DNA of 64,000 nucleotides from UBA2396 sp038042175. GTDB lineage: Bacteria; Planctomycetota; Phycisphaerae; Phycisphaerales; UBA1924. A model generated the notes under the pieces. That model was not told the DNA's origin, did not search any database, and saw only the letters and a program-made list of their open reading frames with translations. Within the stretch, counting starts at the first letter, position 1. Each line of letters starts with the position of its first letter. Shown in pieces: positions 43,570-51,438 of this stretch. The stretch covers positions 1-64,000 of the forward strand of contig CAYHQQ010000010.1 in NCBI GenBank assembly GCA_964358855.1, given 5' to 3'. Both the position numbers and the translations under genes were made by a program.

Positions 43570-43932
43570 ATGACCTATAAGGGCGTCTATCGAGACGGAA
43601 TAGTCACGCTTCAAGGTGATGTCGATCTCCGAAATGGAGCGGCGGTCGATGTCAATTTGCGAAGCGTTCCGAAGAAATCGCGGCGCAAGACACTCTCGGC
43701 CAAGGCCTCTGCAAAGAGAAAGGCCACATCCAATGTCGCCGCGCTCTTTCGAGCCAACGGATGGGAGCTTTTGCCGCAAAGCAAAATGACCAAGGAGCAG
43801 CGCATCGCGGCGGCACTCGCGGTTCAAGGGACCTGGAGCGATCGTCCCGATTGGAAGGGTAAATCGACGGTACAGATCGCCAAGGAACTCCGCGAGCGGG
43901 CATCGCGCCGTGGGCGGGGGCGAGATGCCTGA
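43570..43932 (+). CDS. putative antitoxin of a PIN-domain toxin pair
   Basis: A 120-residue protein. The first 28 residues (YKGVYRDGIVTLQGDVDLRN) match the short beta-hairpin motif of DUF104-type antitoxins. A Lys/Arg/Ala-rich linker follows and then a helical C-terminal part (MTKEQRIAAALAVQGTW, IAKELRERASRRGRGRD) that could wrap the toxin. The ATG has TAGAAT five bases upstream and no Shine-Dalgarno. It overlaps the PIN gene by eight bases. Antitoxin role is inferred from the position and the N-terminal motif. Confidence 0.72.
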   Translation: MTYKGVYRDGIVTLQGDVDLRNGAAVDVNLRSVPKKSRRKTLSAKASAKRKATSNVAALFRANGWELLPQSKMTKEQRIAAALAVQGTWSDRPDWKGKSTVQIAKELRERASRRGRGRDA

Positions 43933-44314
43933 GATGCTGATTATCGATACGTCCGTGCTGATCGACCACCGCCGAAATCATGCCGACGCGGTTCCATTTG
44001 TGCTGGGCTTGTTGAACAAGCACGTCGCGAGCATTCACCCGGTGTCCGCCGCAGAAATGCTCGACGGCGCATTGAATCGCGCCGACATGCGTCGGACGAT
44101 CGAGTTCCTGGGGGCGTTCAGGCGATTGTCGGTGAAGTCCGCCGACTTCGAGGTTTGCCTGGCGCTAATGGCACAGGTTCGACTCGCGCACGGCATCGGA
44201 TGGGCCGACTGTCTAATCGCCGCCACGTGCGTTCGACTTCAGTTGCCGCTTGTGACGATGAATGACAAGCATTTCAAGGCGATCCGCGGTCTGAGGGTCG
44301 TTCGGCCCTATTGA
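43925..44314 (+). CDS. PIN-domain ribonuclease toxin (VapC-like)
   Basis: A 129-residue protein of typical VapC length. The PIN acidic residues are visible: IIDTSVLID (Asp near residue 7), SAAEML (Glu near 42), GWADCLIAAT (Asp near 93) and TMNDKHF (Asp near 113). VapC toxins cleave tRNA or other RNA and are held in check by the partner. The ATG lies inside the end of the upstream antitoxin-like gene (eight-base overlap), so synthesis is coupled. Confidence 0.9.
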   Translation: MPEMLIIDTSVLIDHRRNHADAVPFVLGLLNKHVASIHPVSAAEMLDGALNRADMRRTIEFLGAFRRLSVKSADFEVCLALMAQVRLAHGIGWADCLIAATCVRLQLPLVTMNDKHFKAIRGLRVVRPY

Positions 44315-44406
44315 GTTGACGCGTCCTGGGGATGGACGGTCCTGATACGACGATGATTCCGGGCCCTTTCGTTCCTGTCTCCATCGCGACTGCGCACTGG
44401 CGTTCG

Positions 44407-44910
44407 TCAGAACGGATCCCAAAGGCCTTTGAGCACTTCTTTCGACGTGCTTCTGGCGAAATCCGACCGGGCGCGGCGGATGGTGTTGGCGAGCCGGCGA
44501 GCTTCGCTCTTCTTGCCCTGCTGGGCGCGGATGCGGGAGAGAATGGCGACGGCGTCGGGATCGTCGCCGAAGCGGAGGGCCTTCTGAGCTGCGCGAGCTG
44601 CTTCGGCGTAGCGACCGGCGATGTCAAGGACCGCCGCGAGGTTTTCCCAGGCACGCGCGTTCGCAGGATCAAGTTCGAGAACGCGACGGTAAGCACGCTC
44701 GTGCCGCGCGCTGCTGTAGATCCGCTTGTGCACACAAGCGAGTTCGCGATACTCGGCAATGGCGAGGAGAACCTCGGGGGCGCGACGGTGCTTGCGTGCC
44801 GCAACTGAGACACTTGCGACGGACCTGGCGTCGAAGTTATTTGCGCGGTAAAGGCGGCGAATCCGTTCGATGAGACGTTCGACGGCGTTGTCGGAGACAG
44901 AGCGTTTCAT
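44407..44910 (-). CDS. tetratricopeptide-repeat protein
   Basis: A 167-residue protein. I start it at the ATG before KRSVSDNAVERLIERIRRLY; the longer open frame upstream is low-complexity. The central part has TPR-like helical pairs (ERAYRRVLELDPANARAWEN and LAAVLDIAGRYAEAARAAQK), with about two full repeats plus a basic helical tail. TPRs mediate protein-protein binding. There is no signal peptide, so probably cytosolic. No partner is obvious. The 200-base gap to nuoB carries only the inverted repeat described separately. Confidence 0.8.
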   Translation of the reverse strand: MKRSVSDNAVERLIERIRRLYRANNFDARSVASVSVAARKHRRAPEVLLAIAEYRELACVHKRIYSSARHERAYRRVLELDPANARAWENLAAVLDIAGRYAEAARAAQKALRFGDDPDAVAILSRIRAQQGKKSEARRLANTIRRARSDFARSTSKEVLKGLWDPF

Positions 44911-45042
44911 GGAGGGAGCGAGTTGACGGAAGGGGCGGTGGGGGAACCCTGGTTTCTCCGACGTCGGCCGCGGGGTGCCCCAAGTGTGTTTCCGCGAGGT
45001 GCGTGCGGGTGCAGCGAGGCCAATGACACGCAGGGTTGTCCG

Positions 45043-45098
45043 CACTCATCGGCCTTGGACCTGCAGGGTTCACGGTGATCTGCGTGGGCCGATGAGTG
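45043..45098 (-). terminator. long-loop hairpin after nuoB
   Basis: ACTCATCGGCC (45044-45054) is the exact reverse complement of GGCCGATGAGT (45087-45097), with one further C-G pair outside and a 32-base loop. It lies 13 bases downstream of the nuoB stop. Likely a transcript end, though no T run is present. Confidence 0.55.
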
Positions 45099-45110
45099 GC
45101 ACGCGCGGGA

Positions 45111-45674
45111 TCAGGTTCCCAGGGTGAGACCGGTGGGCTGGGGGCGGACGGCGTGGGTGGGCTGGAGGACCAGGCCGAGTGGCACGCGCTTGCCGTCGGC
45201 GGGTGGCATGCCTTCCTGATCGATGTGACGCTGGATGGCCATGATGCCCTCGATGAGTTGTTCGGGGCGTGGGGGGCAGCCGGGGATGTAGATGTCGACG
45301 GGGAGGAACTGGTCGCAGCCCTGCACGGTCGCGTAGGTGTCGAAGACGCCGCCGGTGGAGGCACAGGCGCCCATGGAGATGACCCACTTGGGTTCGGGCA
45401 TTTGCTGGTAGACCCGCTGGAGGACTGGGAGCATCTTGATCCCGATGCGCCCGGCGACGATCATCAGGTCGGCTTGGCGCGGGCTGAACCGCATGACCTC
45501 GGCCCCGAATCGGGCGAGATCAAAGCGGCTGCAGGCGGTGGCCATGAGCTCGATGCCGCAGCAGGCGGTCGCAAAGGGCATCGGCCAGATCGACGAGCGG
45601 CGAGCCCAGTTGATGACGCGGCGGAGCTGCGTGGTGAGGACGGTATCGGCGGGAAGTGCGGCTTCTAGACCCAT
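45111..45674 (-). CDS. nuoB: NADH-quinone oxidoreductase subunit B (NuoB-like)
   Basis: A 187-residue protein of normal NuoB length. The ligands of the N2 4Fe-4S cluster are all present: the vicinal CC in ATACCGIE, the Cys of MGACASTGG and the Cys of IPGCPPRPEQL. NuoB carries the last cluster before the quinone in complex I, on the cytoplasmic side of the membrane. The ATG (MGLEAAL) has TATCAT five bases upstream. No other nuo gene is nearby: a TPR protein lies downstream and a divergent antiporter upstream. Either the nuo genes are scattered in this genome, or this is an extra copy or a NuoB-like hydrogenase-type subunit. Confidence 0.92.
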   Translation of the reverse strand: MGLEAALPADTVLTTQLRRVINWARRSSIWPMPFATACCGIELMATACSRFDLARFGAEVMRFSPRQADLMIVAGRIGIKMLPVLQRVYQQMPEPKWVISMGACASTGGVFDTYATVQGCDQFLPVDIYIPGCPPRPEQLIEGIMAIQRHIDQEGMPPADGKRVPLGLVLQPTHAVRPQPTGLTLGT

Positions 45675-45865
45675 GCCCGATGATAGGTGCACCGACCCCC
45701 GAAGCGATCGGCGCCAGGAGCGGCGGAAACCGACCATTCCGGGCGCCAACTGTCAGCCCGCCAGGTCGGGGCCGGCTGATCTGCAGCGCGGGCGAGTCGG
45801 GTACCGCACGGGCCGCCCAAGTCAGCGGCGTGACACCGGCGGCGCGTACCCTCCCATCCATCGTG

Positions 45866-46843
45866 ATGCAAGATGCACTCCAGTTTTGCGGGGGTTTGGT
45901 TCTGCTACTTGTGGGAGGCCGGCTGCTCGTCTCGGCCTCGGTCGATACCGCCAAGCGCCTGCGTGTCTCGCCGCTGGTGGTTGGGCTCACTCTGGTGGCC
46001 TGGGGCACGAGCGCGCCGGAGCTCGCGCTCAACCTCATCTCGGCGTACAAGGGACGCGGTGATCTCGCGCTTGGCAATATCGTGGGCGCGAACATCTGCA
46101 ACATGGCGCTGGTTCTGGGCGTCTGTGCGATGATGAGGCCGCTGGTGGTGCAGGAGCGGCTCATCAAGGTTGAGATCTGGCTCAATGGTGCGATCGTGGG
46201 CTTTATGGCACTCCTGGGGATGTTCACGGGCTTCGCGAAGTGGGAAGCCGGTCTCATGCTCGGCGTGTTCGGGGTGTACAGCACGTGGACGATTATGGCG
46301 GCCCTTCGCCAGACCGACAAGGCACCCTCGGCTGACGCCGCGGATACGCTGGGCGATGATCCGACGCGCGAGGCGTCCCCGATGGGATGGTTCATGATCG
46401 CGGCGTGTTTCGTGGGAGGTCTGGTGCTGCTCTCGTATGGGGGATCGCTGGCGAGCGACGGGGCCTCAGGGATTGCGCTGTCCATGGGTGTTCCCGCCAC
46501 GATCGTCGGGGTCACCATCGTCTCGATCGGCACCACGCTCCCCGAGATGGTCACGGGCGTCATGGCCGTCCGCAAGGGCCAGACCGACCTGGCGATGGGC
46601 AATGCCATCGGGTCGTGCTTGTTCAACGCGGGCGCGATCTTCGGCATGGTCGGGCTGTTCGCACCGCCCGGCGTGGACGGCACGCTCACGCTGCCTTTGG
46701 CCTACATGGGCCTGCTCGCCATAGCGCTCGTGCCGATCAGCCGCACATTCGGCAAGACGGTGTCGCGACTGGAAGGCGGACTCCTGTTGGCCTCCTACGC
46801 GGTGTTCCTGGGCGTGTCGGTAATCCTGGCGACCAGGGGTTGA
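45866..46843 (+). CDS. CaCA family sodium/calcium antiporter (YrbG-like)
   Basis: A 325-residue, ten-segment membrane protein with the two inverted alpha repeats of the family. The first has GTSAPELALNLIS and GNIVGANICNMALVLG. The second has SIGTTLPEMVTGVMA and GNAIGSCLFNAGAIFG. The paired acidic residues (E in SAPE and LPEM) are the ion ligands. A cytoplasmic loop with acidic/Ala-rich sequence separates the halves. It exchanges Na+ (or H+) for Ca2+ or a similar ion. The frame is open far upstream, but the ATG before QDALQFCGG fits the family start. Confidence 0.93.
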   Translation: MQDALQFCGGLVLLLVGGRLLVSASVDTAKRLRVSPLVVGLTLVAWGTSAPELALNLISAYKGRGDLALGNIVGANICNMALVLGVCAMMRPLVVQERLIKVEIWLNGAIVGFMALLGMFTGFAKWEAGLMLGVFGVYSTWTIMAALRQTDKAPSADAADTLGDDPTREASPMGWFMIAACFVGGLVLLSYGGSLASDGASGIALSMGVPATIVGVTIVSIGTTLPEMVTGVMAVRKGQTDLAMGNAIGSCLFNAGAIFGMVGLFAPPGVDGTLTLPLAYMGLLAIALVPISRTFGKTVSRLEGGLLLASYAVFLGVSVILATRG

Positions 46844-47001
46844 CCATCATCGCGCCCAAGGACTTGGAATATCGAACCTCGACCGTTCGGGAATGACCGT
46901 GATGCGGCGATGACCCCTACGTTCGAAGCCATTGAGGGAGATTCTCATTCGGGCGGCCCAGGCGCGGACGCCCCCGCTTTGGAGGCTCTCTACGACGATC
47001 T

Positions 47002-49197
47002 TCAGCAGCCGGCCTCGAAGGCGACGACGAAGGCGTCGTAGTCGAAGAAGTCGGAAGAGCCGTCGCCATCGAAGTCGGCGGTCTTGCCGGGCGGGCAGAA
47101 GAGCCCCTCGAAGCAATTCACGAAGGCGTCGTAGTCGAAGAAGTCGACGGTGCCGTCGCCGTCAAAGTCGGCGGCGCAGATGGTGAGGGTGGCGGTGCGG
47201 GTGGTGTTGGTGTGGCAGGGGCCGGTGACGACGCAGCGGAAGCCGTAGCTGCTGGGAGAGGCCCATGCTCCGGGGGTGATGCGGAGGTTCTGCTCGAAGG
47301 CGCCCTCGAAGGTCAGCACGCGCCCGTCGGGGGCGGTGAAGTCGCCGTCGTAGATGGGGGTGAAGCCATCGACGCCGTTGGGATCGGCGATCTCCCACTG
47401 GTCGGTGTTGGGCCCGCCGCCCAGGACGCCGATGTACATGGTCACCGGAGCTCCGGTGGTGGAAAGGTCATCGGGCTGGTGTGTGAACTTGATGGTGTGG
47501 TCGAAGGTGACGCTGGCGGGCTGGCTGGTGACGCTGCCGCAGGAGTTGGAGACGACGACGCGGTAGTTTCCGGCGCGGGTGCCGCCGCAGTTGGCCTGGC
47601 CGATGCGGAGCTGGTTCTTGAAGACGCCCTCGAAGTCCCAGTCGATGAGGCGGTCGAAGTTCTGGCAGGATTCGGTGAGATCGTTCCAGGTGCCGGGGTT
47701 GTTGTCGTCTTCGCGCTGCCAGACGTAGCTCAGGGGCCAGGAACCGGAAGCAAAGACGTTGAGCGAGACGCCGAAGGGGGTGTAGGACTCGTCGATGGTG
47801 TCGACGGGGCCCAGGGCGATGCGGGGCTGGGCGCAGGGCACGGCGGAGGCGTTGAGGTAGAGGATGCCCGTGTGTCCCGTGTTGAGACTGATGTTCGGGT
47901 AGGAGCACGTGTTGGTCTCATCACGAACGGCGAGCAGCAAGGCGTTGCCGTCGGCGCTGAGGCCGCGGACCGAGGCGATCGAGAGTCCCGAGCCAAAGAT
48001 CGGATTGGACTGGTTGTCGATCGAGTTGATGTAGAACTCGAGGTCCATCGGGACGCCGCCATTGATGGACGGGCGCCAGATGAAGGGGCGCTGCAGGCCG
48101 CTGTGCGACGGCGGGGGTGCGCCGTACTGAGCGGTACCGACGATGGTGTTGCCGTCGTCGCTGATTGCGGTCACATAGACGTCGCCGAAGGGGATCGGCA
48201 CGCCGCTGTTTGGGTCGGGGAAGGCGTCGGGATTGCCCAGGTTCTGGGGGACCCAGGTGTTGCCCGAGAGGGACCAGCGGACGAGCCTTGCGCCCTCCTG
48301 TCCGGGAAACTTCTCGGCGACGAGCTCGGGCGTGGCGCCCATGGCCAGGAGCGTGCCCGGGGCGTTGATGGCGGCGTTGTCCTTGGCGCCCAGGTAGGGG
48401 TCGAGGATGGTCATGACGCCGTTGCGCCAGACGACGGTGCGGCGGAGGCTCTGGGCGGGGTCGAGGTCGTAGCCGGTGATGACCGACCCGTCAAAGTTCA
48501 CACGGTCGGCCCGCGAGGTGCCGTAGGTGGTCTGAAGCTGATCGAAGGCGCCGGTCACCGAGTCGTAGCGGAAGCCAAAGAAGTTCCCGCACATGCCGAA
48601 GGAGGGCCCGCCGCTGGGCGTGGTGAGGAGGGCGGACCAGGCGCCGCCGACGAGGTATCGCCCGTTGCCGGAGATGGCGTTGGGAGAGTTGATGTCGTAA
48701 TCGCAGCGTGTGCCGCCGTAGTAACGCCCTGTGGCGCCGTCGAGGAATCTGGGGAAGGAGCCGGTGGGGGTCCAGCCGGTCTGGGCGGTCCAGCGGTGAG
48801 AGATGGAGGGAATCTGGCAGGGATTGATCGGGGGGCGGGGCTCGCCGGGCGTGCAGTTGGTCATGCTGCCGAAGCAGTAGCCGTTGAAGCAGTTGAGTGA
48901 GCCCCAGTCGGTGAGGTTCTCGGCGGACATGGCCAGGGCGCCAAGGTCGGCCGAGGAGTGGACGCCAGAGCCACCGTCGGCGTAGACGCCGGGGATCCGG
49001 ACATAGCCGCCGGTGCGCGTCCAGGTGTATGGCACGTACGCCTCGACACTGGCGTCGTAGATCTGGCCGGCGACGCCGTTGCCGTTGGCGGCGATGTCGT
49101 TGCCCAGGCCGGTGATGACGAGCTTGGGCTGTGCGGACGCGACGCCGCAGAGGCTTGCGAGGATGAGGCAGGGCGAGACGAGTGAGAGTCGCTGCAT
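47002..49197 (-). CDS. large secreted protein with dockerin-like tail
   Basis: A 731-residue protein with a signal peptide (LSLVSPCLILASLCGVASA). The bulk is beta-rich with extracellular-repeat signatures: YVRIPGVYADGG, ISGNGRYLVGG, AISDDGNTIVGTAQYG and LSADGNALLLAV suggest a beta-propeller of the HAF type. Two Ig-like blocks follow near 480-660 (QREDDNNPGTWNDLTESC, RAGNYRVVVSNSCGS). The last 58 residues are the DFFDYDAF pair ending AGC. A GGAG is present upstream of the ATG. No enzyme motif is evident; binding or structural surface role likely. First of a run of tailed genes on the minus strand. Confidence 0.85.
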   Translation of the reverse strand: MQRLSLVSPCLILASLCGVASAQPKLVITGLGNDIAANGNGVAGQIYDASVEAYVPYTWTRTGGYVRIPGVYADGGSGVHSSADLGALAMSAENLTDWGSLNCFNGYCFGSMTNCTPGEPRPPINPCQIPSISHRWTAQTGWTPTGSFPRFLDGATGRYYGGTRCDYDINSPNAISGNGRYLVGGAWSALLTTPSGGPSFGMCGNFFGFRYDSVTGAFDQLQTTYGTSRADRVNFDGSVITGYDLDPAQSLRRTVVWRNGVMTILDPYLGAKDNAAINAPGTLLAMGATPELVAEKFPGQEGARLVRWSLSGNTWVPQNLGNPDAFPDPNSGVPIPFGDVYVTAISDDGNTIVGTAQYGAPPPSHSGLQRPFIWRPSINGGVPMDLEFYINSIDNQSNPIFGSGLSIASVRGLSADGNALLLAVRDETNTCSYPNISLNTGHTGILYLNASAVPCAQPRIALGPVDTIDESYTPFGVSLNVFASGSWPLSYVWQREDDNNPGTWNDLTESCQNFDRLIDWDFEGVFKNQLRIGQANCGGTRAGNYRVVVSNSCGSVTSQPASVTFDHTIKFTHQPDDLSTTGAPVTMYIGVLGGGPNTDQWEIADPNGVDGFTPIYDGDFTAPDGRVLTFEGAFEQNLRITPGAWASPSSYGFRCVVTGPCHTNTTRTATLTICAADFDGDGTVDFFDYDAFVNCFEGLFCPPGKTADFDGDGSSDFFDYDAFVVAFEAGC

Positions 49198-49299
49198 GAG
49201 GATCTCCAAGGGGGCGTGTCTGAGAGTGGGAGGAGAGTGTGCGGGCGGAAAAGCGCCGAGTCTGCGTTTCCGCATCCTCGGCGTGGAGGGGTGAGGGGA

Positions 49300-49992
49300 T
49301 TAACGCCGACGACGGGTGGCCAGGAGGCCGCCCAGACCGATCAGGCCGAGCGAGGCGGGAGCGGGAACGTTGACGCCCTCGATGAGGATGGCGCCATCGA
49401 ACGAGGGAACGCCGTAGAACGAGCCGCCGTTCTGCCAGCCCGAGTCGGGGTAGAAGCGGACGTGCTGGCTCTGGCCGTAGTGGCTGGTGGAGCTCCACTG
49501 GCGATCGGGGCCGAAGGGGCCTGTGGGGCCAACGGGCGTGAGGCCGATCCAGTACTCACCGGCGGAGAGGTTGATGTTGAGGCCGTCGGCCCGGATTTCC
49601 CAGACGCCGTTGCCGGCGACGTCCATGCCGTTCATGGTGACGGTGACGAGGCTGCCCTGGCCGGTGGGGTTGGCGCGGGGGTTGTTGGCGGCGATGGGGG
49701 AGTTGCCGGACTTGGAGAAGACGTTGAGCACAGCGCTGGTGACCGAACCGGGATTCCAGGAGAGGGCGCTGAAGTAGGTGGAAACGCTGTTGATGGTCCA
49801 ACCACCGGCGCCGACGGAGACGTCTTCGACGGCGAAGGCGGTCCAGCCGTTGAAGCCGGGTGAGACGGAGTTGGGCACGCCCACGCCGTTGGGGCCGACA
49901 TCGATGGCCGACTGGTTCCAAAGGATGTCCGCCTGGCTGGATCCGGCGCAACCGGCGACGAGGGCGAACACGGCCAAAACCTGATTCTTCAT
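49300..49992 (-). CDS. secreted protein with PEP-CTERM-type sorting signal
   Basis: A 230-residue protein with a signal peptide (QVLAVFALVAGCAGSSQA), a beta-rich body and a C-terminus of VPAPASLGLIGLGGLLATRR type: a VPAP motif, one hydrophobic span, then a basic cluster. That is a PEP-CTERM-like signal, normally recognised by an exosortase and cleaved. It lies among genes carrying the dockerin-like tail but uses a different C-terminal tag. GGGAG lies seven bases before the ATG. No exosortase gene is in the window. Body function unknown. Confidence 0.83.
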   Translation of the reverse strand: MKNQVLAVFALVAGCAGSSQADILWNQSAIDVGPNGVGVPNSVSPGFNGWTAFAVEDVSVGAGGWTINSVSTYFSALSWNPGSVTSAVLNVFSKSGNSPIAANNPRANPTGQGSLVTVTMNGMDVAGNGVWEIRADGLNINLSAGEYWIGLTPVGPTGPFGPDRQWSSTSHYGQSQHVRFYPDSGWQNGGSFYGVPSFDGAILIEGVNVPAPASLGLIGLGGLLATRRRR

Positions 49993-50201
49993 TTCTCTGC
50001 TCCCAATGAGGCTATCCCGAGGTCGAGACGCACTCACAAGAGTCCGAGTCGCCGGGTCAAGGAATCCTATCGTCTCTGGATGTGTTTGTGAAGACATTTC
50101 TAGAGAAACTGGCAAAGTTTTTCAAAAAGACCTTCTCAAAGGCCGATTGTCGGGTAAGATCGGTGGTCAAGGATTCGACTTGTGGGAAAGGTTCGGTTTT
50201 C

Positions 50202-51410
50202 ATGAGCCTCACAGAACCAATTCAATTCGTGGAAGAGAGTCGTTCGGCCCTCCAGGCGGTTCGCCGGGCGTTGATCGACCTGTACGAGGCGATCGGGGCG
50301 AATCCCGAGACGCCGCAGGATGTGGCCCGCAAGTACAACATCAACCGCAATCTCACGTGGAAACTGTCGCGGGTGATCGGGGCGCAGGACCCCTTTGCGG
50401 CGCTCAATCATCTTCCGGGGCAGCCGGGGATCGAGCTTGCGATCGGGGCGTTTGAGAAAGCCGGTGCGCCGACGGCGGCGGTGGGCAATCTTCGCACCGC
50501 GATGAACTCGCTCTTTGAGGTCGTGCGTGAGCACGCGGGCGATCGTGAGCACCTGGAGTTGACCCTGGAGAGCATGGGGCTCTTTGAGCGGGATGCGTCG
50601 GCCGAGAGCGGGCGCGAGCTTGCGTTCCGCGGCAACAGCAGCGTGTGGGGCGTGCAGGCTCGCACACGTGTGGCGGCCACGCTGCTCGCGCCGGGCGCTC
50701 AAGCCGGGACGCTGGATTACGCGATGGTGTCGGGGTTGGTCGGTTTCCGGAGGCTGCGCCCGAGCGTGCAGTGGCGCCTGTACCGGGCCCAGCAGCACAA
50801 CGACAAGGGTGGGGCTCTTCCTGGTGCGCCGAGTCTGGAGGAGATCGAGGCCAAGAGGCCCGGCGACCTTCCGCTCCTGCTGAGGGAGTTCTGCTCGCCC
50901 AACATGCCCACGCTGCTCGCGAGCGAGGGGCCCGAGGGGCGAGAGATCAGTCTGCCGGGAGGGCAGATCGGGAATCGGGCGGCGTTTGACTGTTTCTTTG
51001 GGTACATCTATCGCGGGCTTCCCTCGGCCAGGACGCCCGACAACGAGTTTGGCTCGACAGCGGCGACGGTGACGCTTCCGGCTGAGACGCTGGTGTTCGA
51101 TCTGATCGTTCATCGCGACGTGCAGATTCCGTCGATGCCAGAGGTGGCTCTGTACGGTTTCCCGCACGGCGGGCCGGAGGATCCTTCGGCGCAGACGGCG
51201 CGGAACATGCTGCCGATGAGCGAGCGGCCGATCGAGCTTGCGGGCTCGCCGCCGGCGGTTGCGACGCCCCTGGCGCCGGGGATCGCGCGGGTGATCGATC
51301 GCGTGTACTCGCGTCTCGGGCACAAGGCCGCGGATTTCCGCGGGATGCGGCTGACGCTGCGTTATCCCCCGATGTCGTCGAGGCTGGTGATGCGCTGGCC
51401 GCTGGTGTGA
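50202..51410 (+). CDS. hypothetical protein with N-terminal helix-turn-helix-like region
   Basis: A 402-residue protein. Residues about 18-55 contain ETPQDVARKYNINRNLTWKL, a helix-turn-helix-like segment, so DNA binding is possible. The remaining 340 residues are a mixed fold with no family I recognise, and no membrane segment. The ATG is chosen because GGGAAAGG precedes it. The frame is open to a GTG at 50082, which would add a 40-residue extension beginning with a Lys/Phe-rich amphipathic stretch (KTFLEKLAKFFKKTF). It is the only plus-strand gene in the 47-62 kb secreted and polysaccharide region apart from the FkbM gene. It might regulate its neighbours; that is speculation. Confidence 0.75.
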   Translation: MSLTEPIQFVEESRSALQAVRRALIDLYEAIGANPETPQDVARKYNINRNLTWKLSRVIGAQDPFAALNHLPGQPGIELAIGAFEKAGAPTAAVGNLRTAMNSLFEVVREHAGDREHLELTLESMGLFERDASAESGRELAFRGNSSVWGVQARTRVAATLLAPGAQAGTLDYAMVSGLVGFRRLRPSVQWRLYRAQQHNDKGGALPGAPSLEEIEAKRPGDLPLLLREFCSPNMPTLLASEGPEGREISLPGGQIGNRAAFDCFFGYIYRGLPSARTPDNEFGSTAATVTLPAETLVFDLIVHRDVQIPSMPEVALYGFPHGGPEDPSAQTARNMLPMSERPIELAGSPPAVATPLAPGIARVIDRVYSRLGHKAADFRGMRLTLRYPPMSSRLVMRWPLV

Positions 51411-51438
51411 ACCGGGCCCGGCGCGAGAAAGTCCAGTT

